This document shows, piece after piece, positions 50,756 through 57,079 of a stretch of 64,000 bases of DNA (position 1 is the stretch's first letter; every line of letters starts with the position of its first letter). Below the pieces are notes generated by a model, which saw nothing but the letters and a program-made list of their open reading frames with translations, was not told where the DNA came from and searched no databases. The stretch covers positions 1 through 64,000 of the IMG/VR virus record IMGVR_UViG_3300032401_000002. One strand, 5' to 3'. Origin of the DNA: a virus. Both the position numbers and the translations under genes were made by a program.

Positions 50756-50901
50756 CTGCAAGAATCAAGAAATCCCCTAGGGGCGTCGTTGTCTGCTACC
50801 AGTTCCGCAGGAGCAGCCAGGTGCGGAACACCTGCGAGGCGTATGAGGGAGAGTCACGAGAGTGACACGGAGATGTCTTTCCCTAGGGGCATCTCTCACA
50901 C

Positions 50902-50970
50902 GCGGAGTAGGCTAAGGCAGCCAAGTGGTCTCCAACACCACAGGACAGGGTTCGATTCCTTGACGCCGCG
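50902..50970 (+). tRNA. tRNA-Trp(CCA)
   Basis: Anticodon arm GTGGT-CTCCAAC-ACCAC, T arm CAGGG-TTCGATT-CCTTG, discriminator G. Acceptor has one A/G mismatch and the D arm is small. Confidence 0.85.
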
Positions 50971-51055
50971 CTTCATCACTGAAAGGTTCGAGGGTTGACT
51001 GAAGGTACGGTTCGTCTGCTCACGGCAGGCAGCTAGGCTTCAGCAGTGATGGCAT

Positions 51056-51129
51056 GCCCCGTTAGTCTAACGGTTCAGGATACCACCCTCTCACGGTGGG
51101 GATTGCGGGTTCGAATCCCGCACGGGGTA
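51056..51129 (+). tRNA. tRNA-Glu(CTC)
   Basis: Loop CTCTCAC, acceptor GCCCCGT/ACGGGGT, T arm GCGGG-TTCGAAT-CCCGC. No CCA. Confidence 0.95.
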
Positions 51130-51170
51130 CTGCCTTCGGGCACTGGGCCACGCAGCATCAGTGGCATCAC

Positions 51171-51242
51171 TGGAGGGTAGCTCAATGGTAGAGTGTCCCG
51201 CTGTTAACGGGGTGGTTCTGGGTTCGAGTCCCAGCCTTCCAG
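51171..51242 (+). tRNA. tRNA-Asn(GTT)
   Basis: Loop CTGTTAA, acceptor TGGAGGG/CCTTCCA, discriminator G as usual for Asn. Confidence 0.95.
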
Positions 51243-51254
51243 CTTGCAACACAT

Positions 51255-51328
51255 GGCCTGTTCGTCTAGCGGTCTAGGATACCGGGCTTTCAACTCGGAC
51301 GACAAGGGTTCGAATCCCTTACGGGCTA
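51255..51328 (+). tRNA. tRNA-Glu(TTC)
   Basis: Loop CTTTCAA, acceptor GGCCTGT/ACGGGCT. No CCA. Confidence 0.93.
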
Positions 51329-51427
51329 CTGACGGTGCCACGAGCCGTCGTAAGCAACTCGTGGTCGTGAACAGAGAGGGACGACGGGAAACCGTCCTCT
51401 GACACGGATGAGAAAGCTCCCACACCT

Positions 51428-51500
51428 TAGAGGGTGGTCTAATCGGCAGGACGCCAGGCTCTGACCCTGGAGATTGAAGGTTCGATCCCTTCCCCTCTAG
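51428..51500 (+). tRNA. tRNA-Gln(CTG)
   Basis: Loop CTCTGAC, perfect acceptor TAGAGGG/CCCTCTA, discriminator G. Confidence 0.95.
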
Positions 51501-51505
51501 CTCTC

Positions 51506-51577
51506 AACAGGGTAGACTAACGGTAGGTTCCCTGGCCTTGAACCAGGTCGGTCTAGGTTCGAATCCTAGCCCTGTTA
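51506..51577 (+). tRNA. tRNA-Gln(TTG)
   Basis: Loop CCTTGAA, perfect acceptor AACAGGG/CCCTGTT. Confidence 0.95.
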
Positions 51578-51662
51578 CTGCAACAAGATTGCCACGCCCC
51601 TATGCCGGGGCCAATCTAGGCGGGTATTGCGCCCGTGTGTCCAGGTGAAAGCCCTGGCTTAT

Positions 51663-51737
51663 GCCCCTCTAGCCCAACTGGCCAGAGGCAACGGCTTTAA
51701 AGACCGTTCAGTGAAGGTTCGAATCCTTCGGGGGGCA
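51663..51737 (+). tRNA. tRNA-Leu(TAA), short variable loop
   Basis: Acceptor GCCCCTC/GGGGGGC. By standard numbering the loop is TTTAAAG with anticodon TAA. The variable region is only five bases (TCAGT), whereas Leu tRNAs are normally class II. The top anticodon-stem pair is C/A mismatched. It is a close structural sibling of the Leu(CAA) gene at 53101. Confidence 0.8.
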
Positions 51738-52121
51738 CTGAAGGACACGCACGTCTGCGCGAAGGGGTTGCTCCCGGAGAGCTTAGGGCGTCCGTGGTGG
51801 TGTGGCCGAGTAGGACTGGATTCCTCTCCACGAGGGGTACAGTTGCGAAGGCACAACCGGCGAAAGTGACGGGCAACCGGCACGAGTAGTAGCCGCGACA
51901 AGGGTGTTGCGTTCGGCCAGAGCCAATCGGTGAGGTCGGTCTCAGTCAGCACTCGTCTGGGAGTAGTTACCTGGGCAGACGGTGGCGCTTGACAGCGCAG
52001 GGAAGGTACGACCGAAACTGTAGCCATTGACATGGACAAGCAGTGGATAGGTCGTCGGAGGGTTGCTGAATCCCTTCCACCACTCCTTCTATCTCTTTCT
52101 CCCCGCACAGTAACTAGCACT
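51738..52121 (+). other. 384-nt spacer without recognised gene
   Basis: It contains a class-II-tRNA-like fragment around 51796-51880 (TGTGGCCGAGTAGG, then CCTC-TCCAC-GAGG), but no T arm. GTTG/CAAC and other hairpins are visible. I assign no function. Confidence 0.3.
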
Positions 52122-52301
52122 ATGGCGGGAATCATGATCAGGTGCTCAGGCACGAAGGACGGGGTACATTGTGCCCGGTACACTCGTTTCATTGGAGCGC
52201 CGAATGTTGACTGGACGTGCGAAGGGTGCCTTGCTGGTCGAGCACCATTCGAGCACAAGTCGAAGGTTGTCCAGCAGCAGATGAAGCACAAGAAGAAGTA
52301 G
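52122..52301 (+). CDS. Small four-Cys protein gene inside the tRNA array
   Basis: 59 residues from ATG 52122 (or ATG 52134). IRCSGTKDGVHCARY and WTCEGCLAG give a zinc-ribbon pattern, and the C-terminus is basic (HKSKVVQQQMKHKKK). Apparently the only protein-like ORF with domain character in the array. Weak ribosome binding site. Confidence 0.55.
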   Translation: MAGIMIRCSGTKDGVHCARYTRFIGAPNVDWTCEGCLAGRAPFEHKSKVVQQQMKHKKK

Positions 52302-52304
52302 CTT

Positions 52305-52378
52305 ACCTCGCTAGCTCAAACGGATAGAGCAAGGGTCTTTTAAACCCAAGGTTCTGGGATCGTACCCCAGGCGAGGTA
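52305..52378 (+). tRNA. tRNA-Lys(TTT)
   Basis: Loop CTTTTAA, acceptor ACCTCGC/GCGAGGT, atypical T loop ATCGTAC. Confidence 0.93.
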
Positions 52379-52541
52379 CTCTTGAACGACTATTCGGCTC
52401 CTCTGGACGCTGCGCGGCTTCACCACCGCTCGACTCCATGTGGTTCATGGAGGGTCAAGGTTGTTGACGGTAGGCACGCTCGCGACGTAGCCGAAAGACA
52501 GCTTACCGAAGGGCAAGACCGCACTGGTCGTTCAAGTTATT

Positions 52542-52615
52542 GGATCGCTAGCTCAGTTAGGCAGAGCAGGGGACTCTTAATCCCAAGGTCGTCGGTTCGA
52601 TCCCGACGCGATCCA
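52542..52615 (+). tRNA. tRNA-Lys(CTT)
   Basis: Loop CTCTTAA, acceptor GGATCGC/GCGATCC, T arm GTCGG-TTCGATC-CCGAC. Confidence 0.95.
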
Positions 52616-52636
52616 CTGGCCGCAAGGCCGACAGGG

Positions 52637-52722
52637 CCGGAAGGGCGAGGGTTCGAATCCCTCCCGGACAAGGAGCTTCGGCTCACCGTCCGGTAGCTCA
52701 GTGGGAGAGCGTCCGGCGTTAT
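52637..52722 (+). tRNA. Apparently circularly permuted tRNA (3' half before 5' half)
   Basis: The 3' half comes first: CCGGA (52637-52641), variable AGGGC, T arm GAGGG-TTCGAAT-CCCTC, acceptor CCGGACA. A UUCG-capped linker hairpin (GAGC-TTCG-GCTC) follows. Then the 5' half: acceptor CGTCCGG (52687-52693), TA, D arm GCTC-AGTGGGA-GAGC, TCCGG (52712-52716) and CGTTAT. The halves pair exactly: six acceptor pairs with a C/A mismatch at 1-72, and five anticodon-stem pairs TCCGG/CCGGA. Anticodon not assignable; a decayed rearranged tRNA is the alternative. Confidence 0.6.
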
Positions 52723-52805
52723 GCTCTGGTGGTGGAATTGGTATACACACTAGCCTTAGAAGCTAGCGCCCACAGGGATTGAGGGTTCGACTCCCTCCTA
52801 GAGCA
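52723..52805 (+). tRNA. tRNA-Leu(TAG)
   Basis: Class II with long variable arm, loop CTTAGAA, acceptor GCTCTGG/CTAGAGC. Confidence 0.95.
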
Positions 52806-52857
52806 CTAGGTAGACGTACCGAGACCCAGCGGATGGGTCAACCTAAAGTCCGCACCC

Positions 52858-52941
52858 GCGCTCGTGATGGAATGGGTAGACATGCTAGGTTGAGAGCCTA
52901 GTGGCCGCGAGGTCGTGCAGGTTCAAGTCCTGCCGTGCGCA
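52858..52941 (+). tRNA. tRNA-Leu(GAG)
   Basis: Class II, loop TTGAGAG, acceptor GCGCTCG/CGTGCGC with one T/T mismatch. Confidence 0.92.
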
Positions 52942-52942
52942 T

Positions 52943-53011
52943 AGGATGGTAGCCCAACAGAGAGGCAGCCCGACAAGGGAAGAGTTGCCGGAATCGAGTC
53001 CGGCCCATCCG
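52943..53011 (+). pseudogene. Degenerate tRNA-like element
   Basis: Acceptor GGATGG/CCATCC and a GCCGG/CCGGC T stem are present, but the anticodon arm (CCC-GACAA-GGG) is abnormal and the T loop lacks TTC. Probably a decayed tRNA. Confidence 0.5.
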
Positions 53012-53016
53012 ACCCT

Positions 53017-53090
53017 GGTACGCTAGCTCAATTGGTAGTAGCGTTCGGTTGAAGCCCGAAAGGTTCTCGGTTCAAGTCCGAGGCGTACCA
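53017..53090 (+). tRNA. tRNA-Phe(GAA)
   Basis: Loop TTGAAGC, perfect acceptor GGTACGC/GCGTACC. Confidence 0.95.
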
Positions 53091-53100
53091 CTGTAGTATT

Positions 53101-53175
53101 GCCCTCTTAGCCCAATCCGGCAGAGGCACCAGCCTCAAACCCTGGTCAGTGGAGGTTCGACTCCTCCAGAGGGCA
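53101..53175 (+). tRNA. tRNA-Leu(CAA), short variable loop
   Basis: Loop CTCAAAC, acceptor GCCCTCT/AGAGGGC, variable loop TCAGT only. Same class I-like form and 31-39 mismatch (C/C) as the Leu(TAA) gene. Confidence 0.82.
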
Positions 53176-53189
53176 TAGTACCACCACAT

Positions 53190-53264
53190 GCGGATCGTAG
53201 CTCAATCGGTCAGAGTCGTGGCTTGTGAAGCCATCGGTTGCGGGTTCGAATCCCGTCGATCCGC
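53190..53264 (+). tRNA. tRNA-His(GTG)
   Basis: Loop TTGTGAA. Eight-bp acceptor GCGGATCG/CGATCCGC includes the His-specific G-1:C73 pair. Confidence 0.95.
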
Positions 53265-53271
53265 CTTGTAC

Positions 53272-53344
53272 GTGCGAATGGCTCAGTAGGTAGAGCATCT
53301 GGTTGCCAATCAGAAGGTCGCGGGTTCGAACCCCGCTTCGCACA
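53272..53344 (+). tRNA. tRNA-Gly(GCC)
   Basis: Loop TTGCCAA, acceptor GTGCGAA/TTCGCAC. Confidence 0.95.
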
Positions 53345-53465
53345 TCGGTAGCTGGTTGGCGAGTCCTTCCCATGCAGCCTGGGCGACCTGAGTCTCGGCC
53401 GAGATGAGGGAACCTTGTGAATCGGGTCGTTGGCCAACTTGTGCAAACCATCCAGGTGCCGTCCT

Positions 53466-53539
53466 GCTCCATAAGCTCAGTCTGGCAGAGCGCTGGTCTT
53501 GTAAATCAGGGGTTGTCGGTTCGATCCCGACATGGAGCT
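53466..53539 (+). tRNA. tRNA-Thr(TGT)
   Basis: Loop CTTGTAA, acceptor GCTCCAT/ATGGAGC. Confidence 0.95.
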
Positions 53540-53542
53540 TAC

Positions 53543-53615
53543 GACCCGGTAACTCAGTGGACAGAGTCACGGTTTCCTAAACCGTTGGTCACAGGTTCGA
53601 CTCCTGTCCGGGTCA
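53543..53615 (+). tRNA. tRNA-Arg(CCT)
   Basis: Loop TTCCTAA, acceptor GACCCGG/CCGGGTC. Confidence 0.95.
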
Positions 53616-53620
53616 TGTTT

Positions 53621-53693
53621 GGCCTGTTAGCTCAGTGGACAGAGCGTGGGGCTTCTATCCCCAGCGTCGGAGGTTCGATCCCTCCACGGGCCA
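53621..53693 (+). tRNA. tRNA-Arg(TCT)
   Basis: Loop CTTCTAT, acceptor GGCCTGT/ACGGGCC. Confidence 0.95.
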
Positions 53694-53699
53694 CTTTAC

Positions 53700-53723
53700 A
53701 CAAGACGCTCGAAGCGTCCTTGT
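53700..53723 (+). other. Ten-bp spacer hairpin
   Basis: ACAAGACGCT-CGA-AGCGT(C)CTTGT between tRNA genes. It may be a processing stem or a partial terminator. Confidence 0.4.
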
Positions 53724-53834
53724 ACTAGATGATGCCCTTCGGGGCCGGGCGGGGCGATCCATTGGCCTGGGAACAGAACGAGGTCGAACACGACGGGTGA
53801 CAGTTGAACGGCGGGACGCCCGGTGCCCGCACAT

Positions 53835-53906
53835 GCGAAGGTAACTCAACGGTAGAGTCTCAGTTTTCCAAACTGGTGGTTGCGGGTTCGATTCCCGTCC
53901 TTCGCT
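53835..53906 (+). tRNA. tRNA-Gly(TCC)
   Basis: Loop TTTCCAA, acceptor GCGAAGG/CCTTCGC. Confidence 0.95.
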
Positions 53907-53951
53907 CTCGGTGGGTGAGTCCAGGTTCGCCCTGTAAGTAGCCCACCGCTA

Positions 53952-54024
53952 CGCTGTGTAGCTCAGTTGGTAGAGCAATCCCCTCATAAGGGAGAGGTCG
54001 GAGGATCGTAGCCTCCCATAGCGA
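53952..54024 (+). tRNA. tRNA-Met(CAT), elongator-like
   Basis: Loop CTCATAA, acceptor CGCTGTG/CATAGCG with a normal 1-72 pair and D stem GCTC, unlike the initiator-like gene. A lysidine-type Ile tRNA is an alternative. Confidence 0.88.
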
Positions 54025-54130
54025 CTTCGGTCAGTGCTTAGGCACAGGACAACGAACCTCCCAAGACCCGGTACGACTCCACAACATGGGTGGAGCAACG
54101 TTCTGATCAAAAGCCGGGTTGGCCGAACAC

Positions 54131-54201
54131 GCTCCTATAGCTCATGTGGAAGAGTCATCCTTCGTACGGATGTGGTCGCAGTTCGACTCTGCGTGGGAGC
54201 T
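54131..54201 (+). tRNA. tRNA-Thr(CGT)
   Basis: Loop TTCGTAC, acceptor GCTCCTA/TGGGAGC. Confidence 0.92.
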
Positions 54202-54204
54202 TGC

Positions 54205-54276
<72 letters not shown>

Positions 54277-54385
54277 TGCAACAAGACTCTCCTCGATGCG
54301 TGAGGGGCTGCTCACCAGCCCGCAAAGCGCAAACACGGGAGATAGACCGGGCGAACGGGAGTGAGCTTCGCCTGGTCGAACTTTC

Positions 54386-54458
54386 GGCCTGTTAGCTCAG
54401 CGGACAGAGCGAGTGGCTTCGAACCACTAGGTCGGGGGATCGTACCCCTCACAGGCCA
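54386..54458 (+). tRNA. tRNA-Arg(TCG)
   Basis: Loop CTTCGAA, acceptor GGCCTGT/ACAGGCC, atypical T loop ATCGTAC. Confidence 0.94.
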
Positions 54459-54468
54459 TGTAGTACCT

Positions 54469-54540
54469 GGTTTCGTACGAATCTGGTGAAACGGTTCCCC
54501 TGTCACGGGAATGAGGCGGGTTCGATTCCCGTCGAGACCG
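54469..54540 (+). tRNA. tRNA-Asp(GTC)
   Basis: Loop CTGTCAC, acceptor GGTTTCG/CGAGACC, discriminator G. Confidence 0.93.
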
Positions 54541-54691
54541 CTATGGGCTGTAGAGTCCTGGGGTGTTGGAGAATCCCCGAAGCTGCGAGGTAGACCAACC
54601 TCCTCGCGGCCTCTAGTCGCGCTCCTTGAAAGCTGGCCCGCAAGGCCGGTGGAAGTATCGGGCAAAACCGACGCGACTCATTCAGGGCCTG

Positions 54692-54763
54692 GGGCGGTTA
54701 GCTCAGTGGGAGAGCAGGTTCTTTACACGTACAAGGTCGGGGGTTCGAATCCCTCACCGCCCA
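54692..54763 (+). tRNA. tRNA-Val(TAC), weak anticodon stem
   Basis: Acceptor GGGCGGT/ACCGCCC and T arm are normal. Loop TTTACAC gives TAC, but the stem GGTTC/GTACA has two mismatches. Confidence 0.78.
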
Positions 54764-54774
54764 TACCAGGATTC

Positions 54775-54872
54775 AGCGCTAGTGTGCCTGCCTGGGGCCG
54801 AACCACCCGTATGCCGGTGGGGGAATCAGCACCCGAGGGTACTCGGAGTTCAGGTGCGAACCCTGAGCGCTA
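54775..54872 (+). pseudogene. Class II tRNA-like element, anticodon unclear
   Basis: AGCGCT/AGCGCT acceptor, variable arm CCGAG-GGTA-CTCGG, T arm TCAGG-TGCGAAC-CCTGA, and an irregular 8-nt anticodon loop (CCACC-CGTATGCC-GGTGG). A decayed or unusual Tyr/Ser-type tRNA. Confidence 0.45.
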
Positions 54873-54879
54873 TTGAACG

Positions 54880-54953
54880 TGACCCGTAGCTCAGTGGTAA
54901 GAAGCGGGAGGCTTATATCCTCTTGGTCGTGGGTTCGATTCCCACCGGGTCAA
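54880..54953 (+). tRNA. tRNA-Ile(TAT)
   Basis: Loop CTTATAT, acceptor TGACCCG/CGGGTCA. It reads AUA without needing lysidine. Ends one base before the RNase P RNA. Confidence 0.92.
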
Positions 54954-54954
54954 T

Positions 54955-55190
54955 CACGAACGGAAAGACAAGCGCGGTCGCAAGATCGAGGAAAGTCAGG
55001 CCACCTGAACCAGGGGAGACCAATGCAACCTGGGGAAACGTGACGAGGACGTGGGAGAAGGTCGCAAGGTCTTCGGCTTACCACCTAATCGGCGGGGTGC
55101 AACCTCAAGCGGACGGTCATCTCAGACCGGACAGGTAGAGGGCACAGATAGATGCTTGTCCTAGACAGAAGCCTGCTTACGAAGTTCGTG
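54955..55190 (+). ncRNA. rnpB: RNase P RNA (compact bacterial type)
   Basis: 236 nt. Conserved blocks: GAGGAAAGTC (54988-54997), GGCACAGATAGATG (55141-55154) and GACAGAA...GCTTA (55164-55179), in the order of bacterial RNase P. P1 CACGAAC (54955-54961)/GTTCGTG (55184-55190); P2 GACAAGC (54967-54973)/GCTTGTC (55154-55160); P3 CGGTC-GCAA-GATCG (54975-54988); P4 CAGGC (54997-55001)/GCCTG (55171-55175), where E. coli has CCGGG/CCCGG. This is the catalytic RNA that makes tRNA 5' ends, about 140 nt shorter than E. coli's (377 nt). It lies between tRNA-Ile and tRNA-Val. Confidence 0.88.
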
Positions 55191-55244
55191 TACACATGAG
55201 AGTGGTTTGGCGGTCGTGACCCATACCTCACGCGCTCTCACCTT

Positions 55245-55317
55245 TGGCTCGTAGCTCAGTTGGGAGAGCACTTGATTGACATTCAAGAGGTCGTCGGATC
55301 GAGGCCGACCGAGCCAA
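55245..55317 (+). tRNA. tRNA-Val(GAC)
   Basis: Loop TTGACAT, acceptor TGGCTCG/CGAGCCA, T loop ATCGAGG. Confidence 0.94.
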
Positions 55318-55388
55318 CTTGCCCACCCGTCGCGTTGTAGGGGAGTGGCATAAGCCCCCGTCTGTTGCAACGCCAGCCGGGGGAACTC

Positions 55389-55462
55389 GCGGTTGTAGCT
55401 CAGTGGAATAGAGTATCAGGTTGCGAACCTGAGGGTCGCTGGTTCGAATCCAGCCAATCGCA
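55389..55462 (+). tRNA. tRNA-Arg(GCG)
   Basis: Loop TTGCGAA, acceptor GCGGTTG/CAATCGC. G34 replaces the inosine-type ACG usual in bacteria. Confidence 0.94.
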
Positions 55463-55653
55463 CTCAGCACTACAAGTTTGGGGACGGCCCCGTCAGGCCC
55501 CTTCCCAACGCTACCTCTGGCGAGATAGGGGTCGTGTCAACTCGACCACGAAAGTGTCGGGGCGCTGCGAATCACAGAGCGTGTTATCTGTGGTCGTCTG
55601 CCGGGAGACTACCCCGTGTCAAACCAGGTGTAGCTGACGGCTCGCCTGGCCTA

Positions 55654-55727
55654 GGACTTGTAGCTCAGTGGTATAGAGCATCCGTCTGATACGCGGAGGG
55701 TCGGTGGTTCGACTCCACCCAAGTCCA
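55654..55727 (+). tRNA. tRNA-Ile(GAT)
   Basis: Loop CTGATAC, acceptor GGACTTG/CAAGTCC. Confidence 0.95.
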
Positions 55728-55852
55728 TGAGAAGTAGCTCAGATGCCATCTCGCATGTGTCTCCCGGCCAGAGCCGGATAGGGTGCATGCGGGGCAGAGC
55801 GGGCCGATGATCACGGTCGCGACGAGGGGCTGGCAATCCTCCTTCTCTACAT

Positions 55853-55923
55853 AGTGATGTGACCGAGAGGCCAGGTCGTTGGCTGCAACCCTTCGCACAG
55901 CGGTTCGAATCCGCTCATCACTT
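55853..55923 (+). tRNA. tRNA-Cys(GCA)
   Basis: Loop CTGCAAC, acceptor AGTGATG/CATCACT, discriminator T as in Cys tRNAs. Anticodon stem has two T/T mismatches. Confidence 0.85.
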
Positions 55924-55927
55924 CTTC

Positions 55928-56001
55928 GGGCGGCTAGCTCAATTTGGGAGAGCAACGCGCTTGCACCGCGTAGGTTGGGGGTTCAAGTCCCCCGCTGTCC
56001 A
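55928..56001 (+). tRNA. tRNA-Ala(TGC)
   Basis: Loop CTTGCAC, acceptor GGGCGGC/GCTGTCC (two G-T pairs). Confidence 0.93.
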
Positions 56002-56002
56002 C

Positions 56003-56188
56003 TACCGAAAGAACGGGTTCGAATCCCGGCCGCGCGACCCAAGCTAGAGGGGTATACACCAAAGGCGAAGGTCTGATCAGTAGTGTAAGGGCAGCACGTC
56101 GGTTTAACTTGGGTTGTGGGGCTGCATGGGGTGGCCATCTCGCTTGCACCGAGAACAACAGCAGGGTTCGATTCCCTGACGATCCACT
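56003..56188 (+). pseudogene. tRNA fragments
   Basis: An orphan T arm (CGGG-TTCGAAT-CCCG, 56014-56028) with no 5' half. Then a second Ala-like anticodon arm (TCTCG-CTTGCAC-CGAGA, 56138-56154) and T arm (56162-56178) followed by ACGATCCA, without a matching 5' acceptor. Remnants or interrupted genes. Confidence 0.45.
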
Positions 56189-56278
56189 AGGAAGCAGAAG
56201 CACGCAGATGACTCGTAGGTGTTCTAGAAACCAGGGCCGTAACGCAACCGTGCCCCATCAGCGCTGCATCCTACTCGT

Positions 56279-56362
56279 GGTAGGTTACTCAAGTGGTTAC
56301 GAGAGCGGGTTGCTAACCCGTCAAGTCGCAAGGCTTCCTGGGTTCGAATCCCAGACCTACCG
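56279..56362 (+). tRNA. tRNA-Ser(GCT)
   Basis: Class II, loop TTGCTAA, perfect acceptor GGTAGGT/ACCTACC, discriminator G. Confidence 0.95.
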
Positions 56363-56367
56363 TACCA

Positions 56368-56451
56368 GGAAGGTCGCATTGGCGTGCTTATGCGGTTTGA
56401 ACCCGTTGATGGGGCTAATCCCCCGTGGGAGTTCGACTCTCCCACCTTCCT
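56368..56451 (+). tRNA. tRNA-Ser(TGA)
   Basis: Class II with GGGG/CCCC variable arm, loop TTTGAAC, acceptor GGAAGGT/ACCTTCC. Confidence 0.9.
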
Positions 56452-56455
56452 CTTT

Positions 56456-56536
56456 GCTGGCGCTTGCTCAATGGTGAGGGCTACTGGCTGTAACCCAGAA
56501 GACACGTCTATGGGGGTTCGACTCCTCCCGCCAGCA
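56456..56536 (+). tRNA. tRNA-Tyr(GTA)
   Basis: Class II with AGAC/GTCT variable arm, loop CTGTAAC, perfect acceptor GCTGGCG/CGCCAGC. Last tRNA of the array. Confidence 0.93.
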
Positions 56537-56543
56537 CTCCGCG

Positions 56544-56579
56544 ACACCCCTGCATCCTTCGGGATGTGGGGGTGTTTCA
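56544..56579 (+). terminator. UUCG-capped terminator of the RNA array
   Basis: A 14-bp stem (ACACCCC... with GGGGGTGT) closed by a TTCG loop at 56558-56561, followed by TTTC. Eight bases after tRNA-Tyr. Confidence 0.88.
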
Positions 56580-56598
56580 CGTTGCCTTGTTGTTGGTC

Positions 56599-56607
56599 TG
56601 CTACAAT
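56599..56607 (+). promoter_or_regulatory. Extended -10 promoter TGC-TACAAT
   Basis: TACAAT at 56602-56607 preceded by TGC, 6 nt before GTG 56614. No good -35. Confidence 0.65.
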
Positions 56608-56613
56608 ACGAGA

Positions 56614-56853
56614 GTGAGCACAGTTCACCCCCACGCTAAGCGTTCGCTCGTGGCTCGTCCTCATGCGGTTGCCGGGCACGAGCACACCCACGTAGACGAG
56701 CGAGGCTTCGTCGTCAAGTGCTACCACACTTGCCGAGGCGTTCTTACGTCGTGGCAGTTCTGGCTAGGCACGTTCCTGGCCTTCCCGCTAGAGCACGCCA
56801 TTTGGGAGAAGCTCTGGCCCTTCAATCTTCTAACGCAGTGGATGGGACTCTAG
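56614..56853 (+). CDS. Small membrane protein
   Basis: 79 residues from GTG 56614, probably leaderless. A His-rich soluble N-terminus (HAVAGHEHTHVDERG), two Cys (KCYHTC), then one hydrophobic Trp/Phe-rich helix (WQFWLGTFLAFPLEHAIW). No family recognised. Confidence 0.65.
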   Translation: MSTVHPHAKRSLVARPHAVAGHEHTHVDERGFVVKCYHTCRGVLTSWQFWLGTFLAFPLEHAIWEKLWPFNLLTQWMGL

Positions 56854-57042
56854 ATGGCCAGCACGACCAAGATCGATTTCCCCGGCTACCCTCGTCATGA
56901 TGACGGTGGCGGAACGTGGCAAGGTCGCAAGCCGAAAGGCGAGAAGTGTCACAACTCCTTCGCAGCCTTCGTGGCCAAGGTGAAGGTCTTCAAGGAGGGC
57001 AAAGCCCACCTGGAGCGTCACCACAACGGATACGGCCTGTAG
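56854..57042 (+). CDS. Hypothetical 62-residue protein
   Basis: ATG follows the upstream TAG with no gap. Gly/Lys-rich middle (GGGTWQGRKPKGEK) and basic end. No family recognised. Confidence 0.62.
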   Translation: MASTTKIDFPGYPRHDDGGGTWQGRKPKGEKCHNSFAAFVAKVKVFKEGKAHLERHHNGYGL

Positions 57043-57044
57043 GG

Positions 57045-57073
57045 TTGACAAACCCTCTCGAAGCGTGTACTCT
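57045..57073 (+). promoter_or_regulatory. TTGACA-N17-TACTCT promoter
   Basis: TTGACA 57045-57050, 17-nt spacer, TACTCT 57068-57073. ATG 57080 is 6 nt beyond, so the helicase mRNA is probably leaderless. Confidence 0.88.
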
Positions 57074-57079
57074 TAGTAC

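Noticed and set aside
50638-50865. 75-codon plus-strand ORF over the tmRNA 3' end
   Set aside because: It runs through the tmRNA acceptor and T arm, with no domain character.
50974-51051. 77-nt segment closed by CATCACTG/CAGTGATG, tRNA-sized
   Set aside because: It lacks a T loop, D arm and anticodon arm, so it is a long spacer hairpin rather than a tRNA.
51796-51880. Possible class II tRNA (TGTGGCCGAGTAGG start)
   Set aside because: No T arm and no acceptor partner could be found within 110 nt.
52382-52696. 104-codon plus-strand ORF over tRNA-Lys(CTT)
   Set aside because: The frame includes the whole tRNA and the permuted tRNA 3' half; composition is Arg/Ser-rich as expected for a shadow frame.
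56224-56727. 167-codon minus-strand ORF across the last tRNAs
   Set aside because: It covers three clear tRNAs and the terminator; no plausible start signal.
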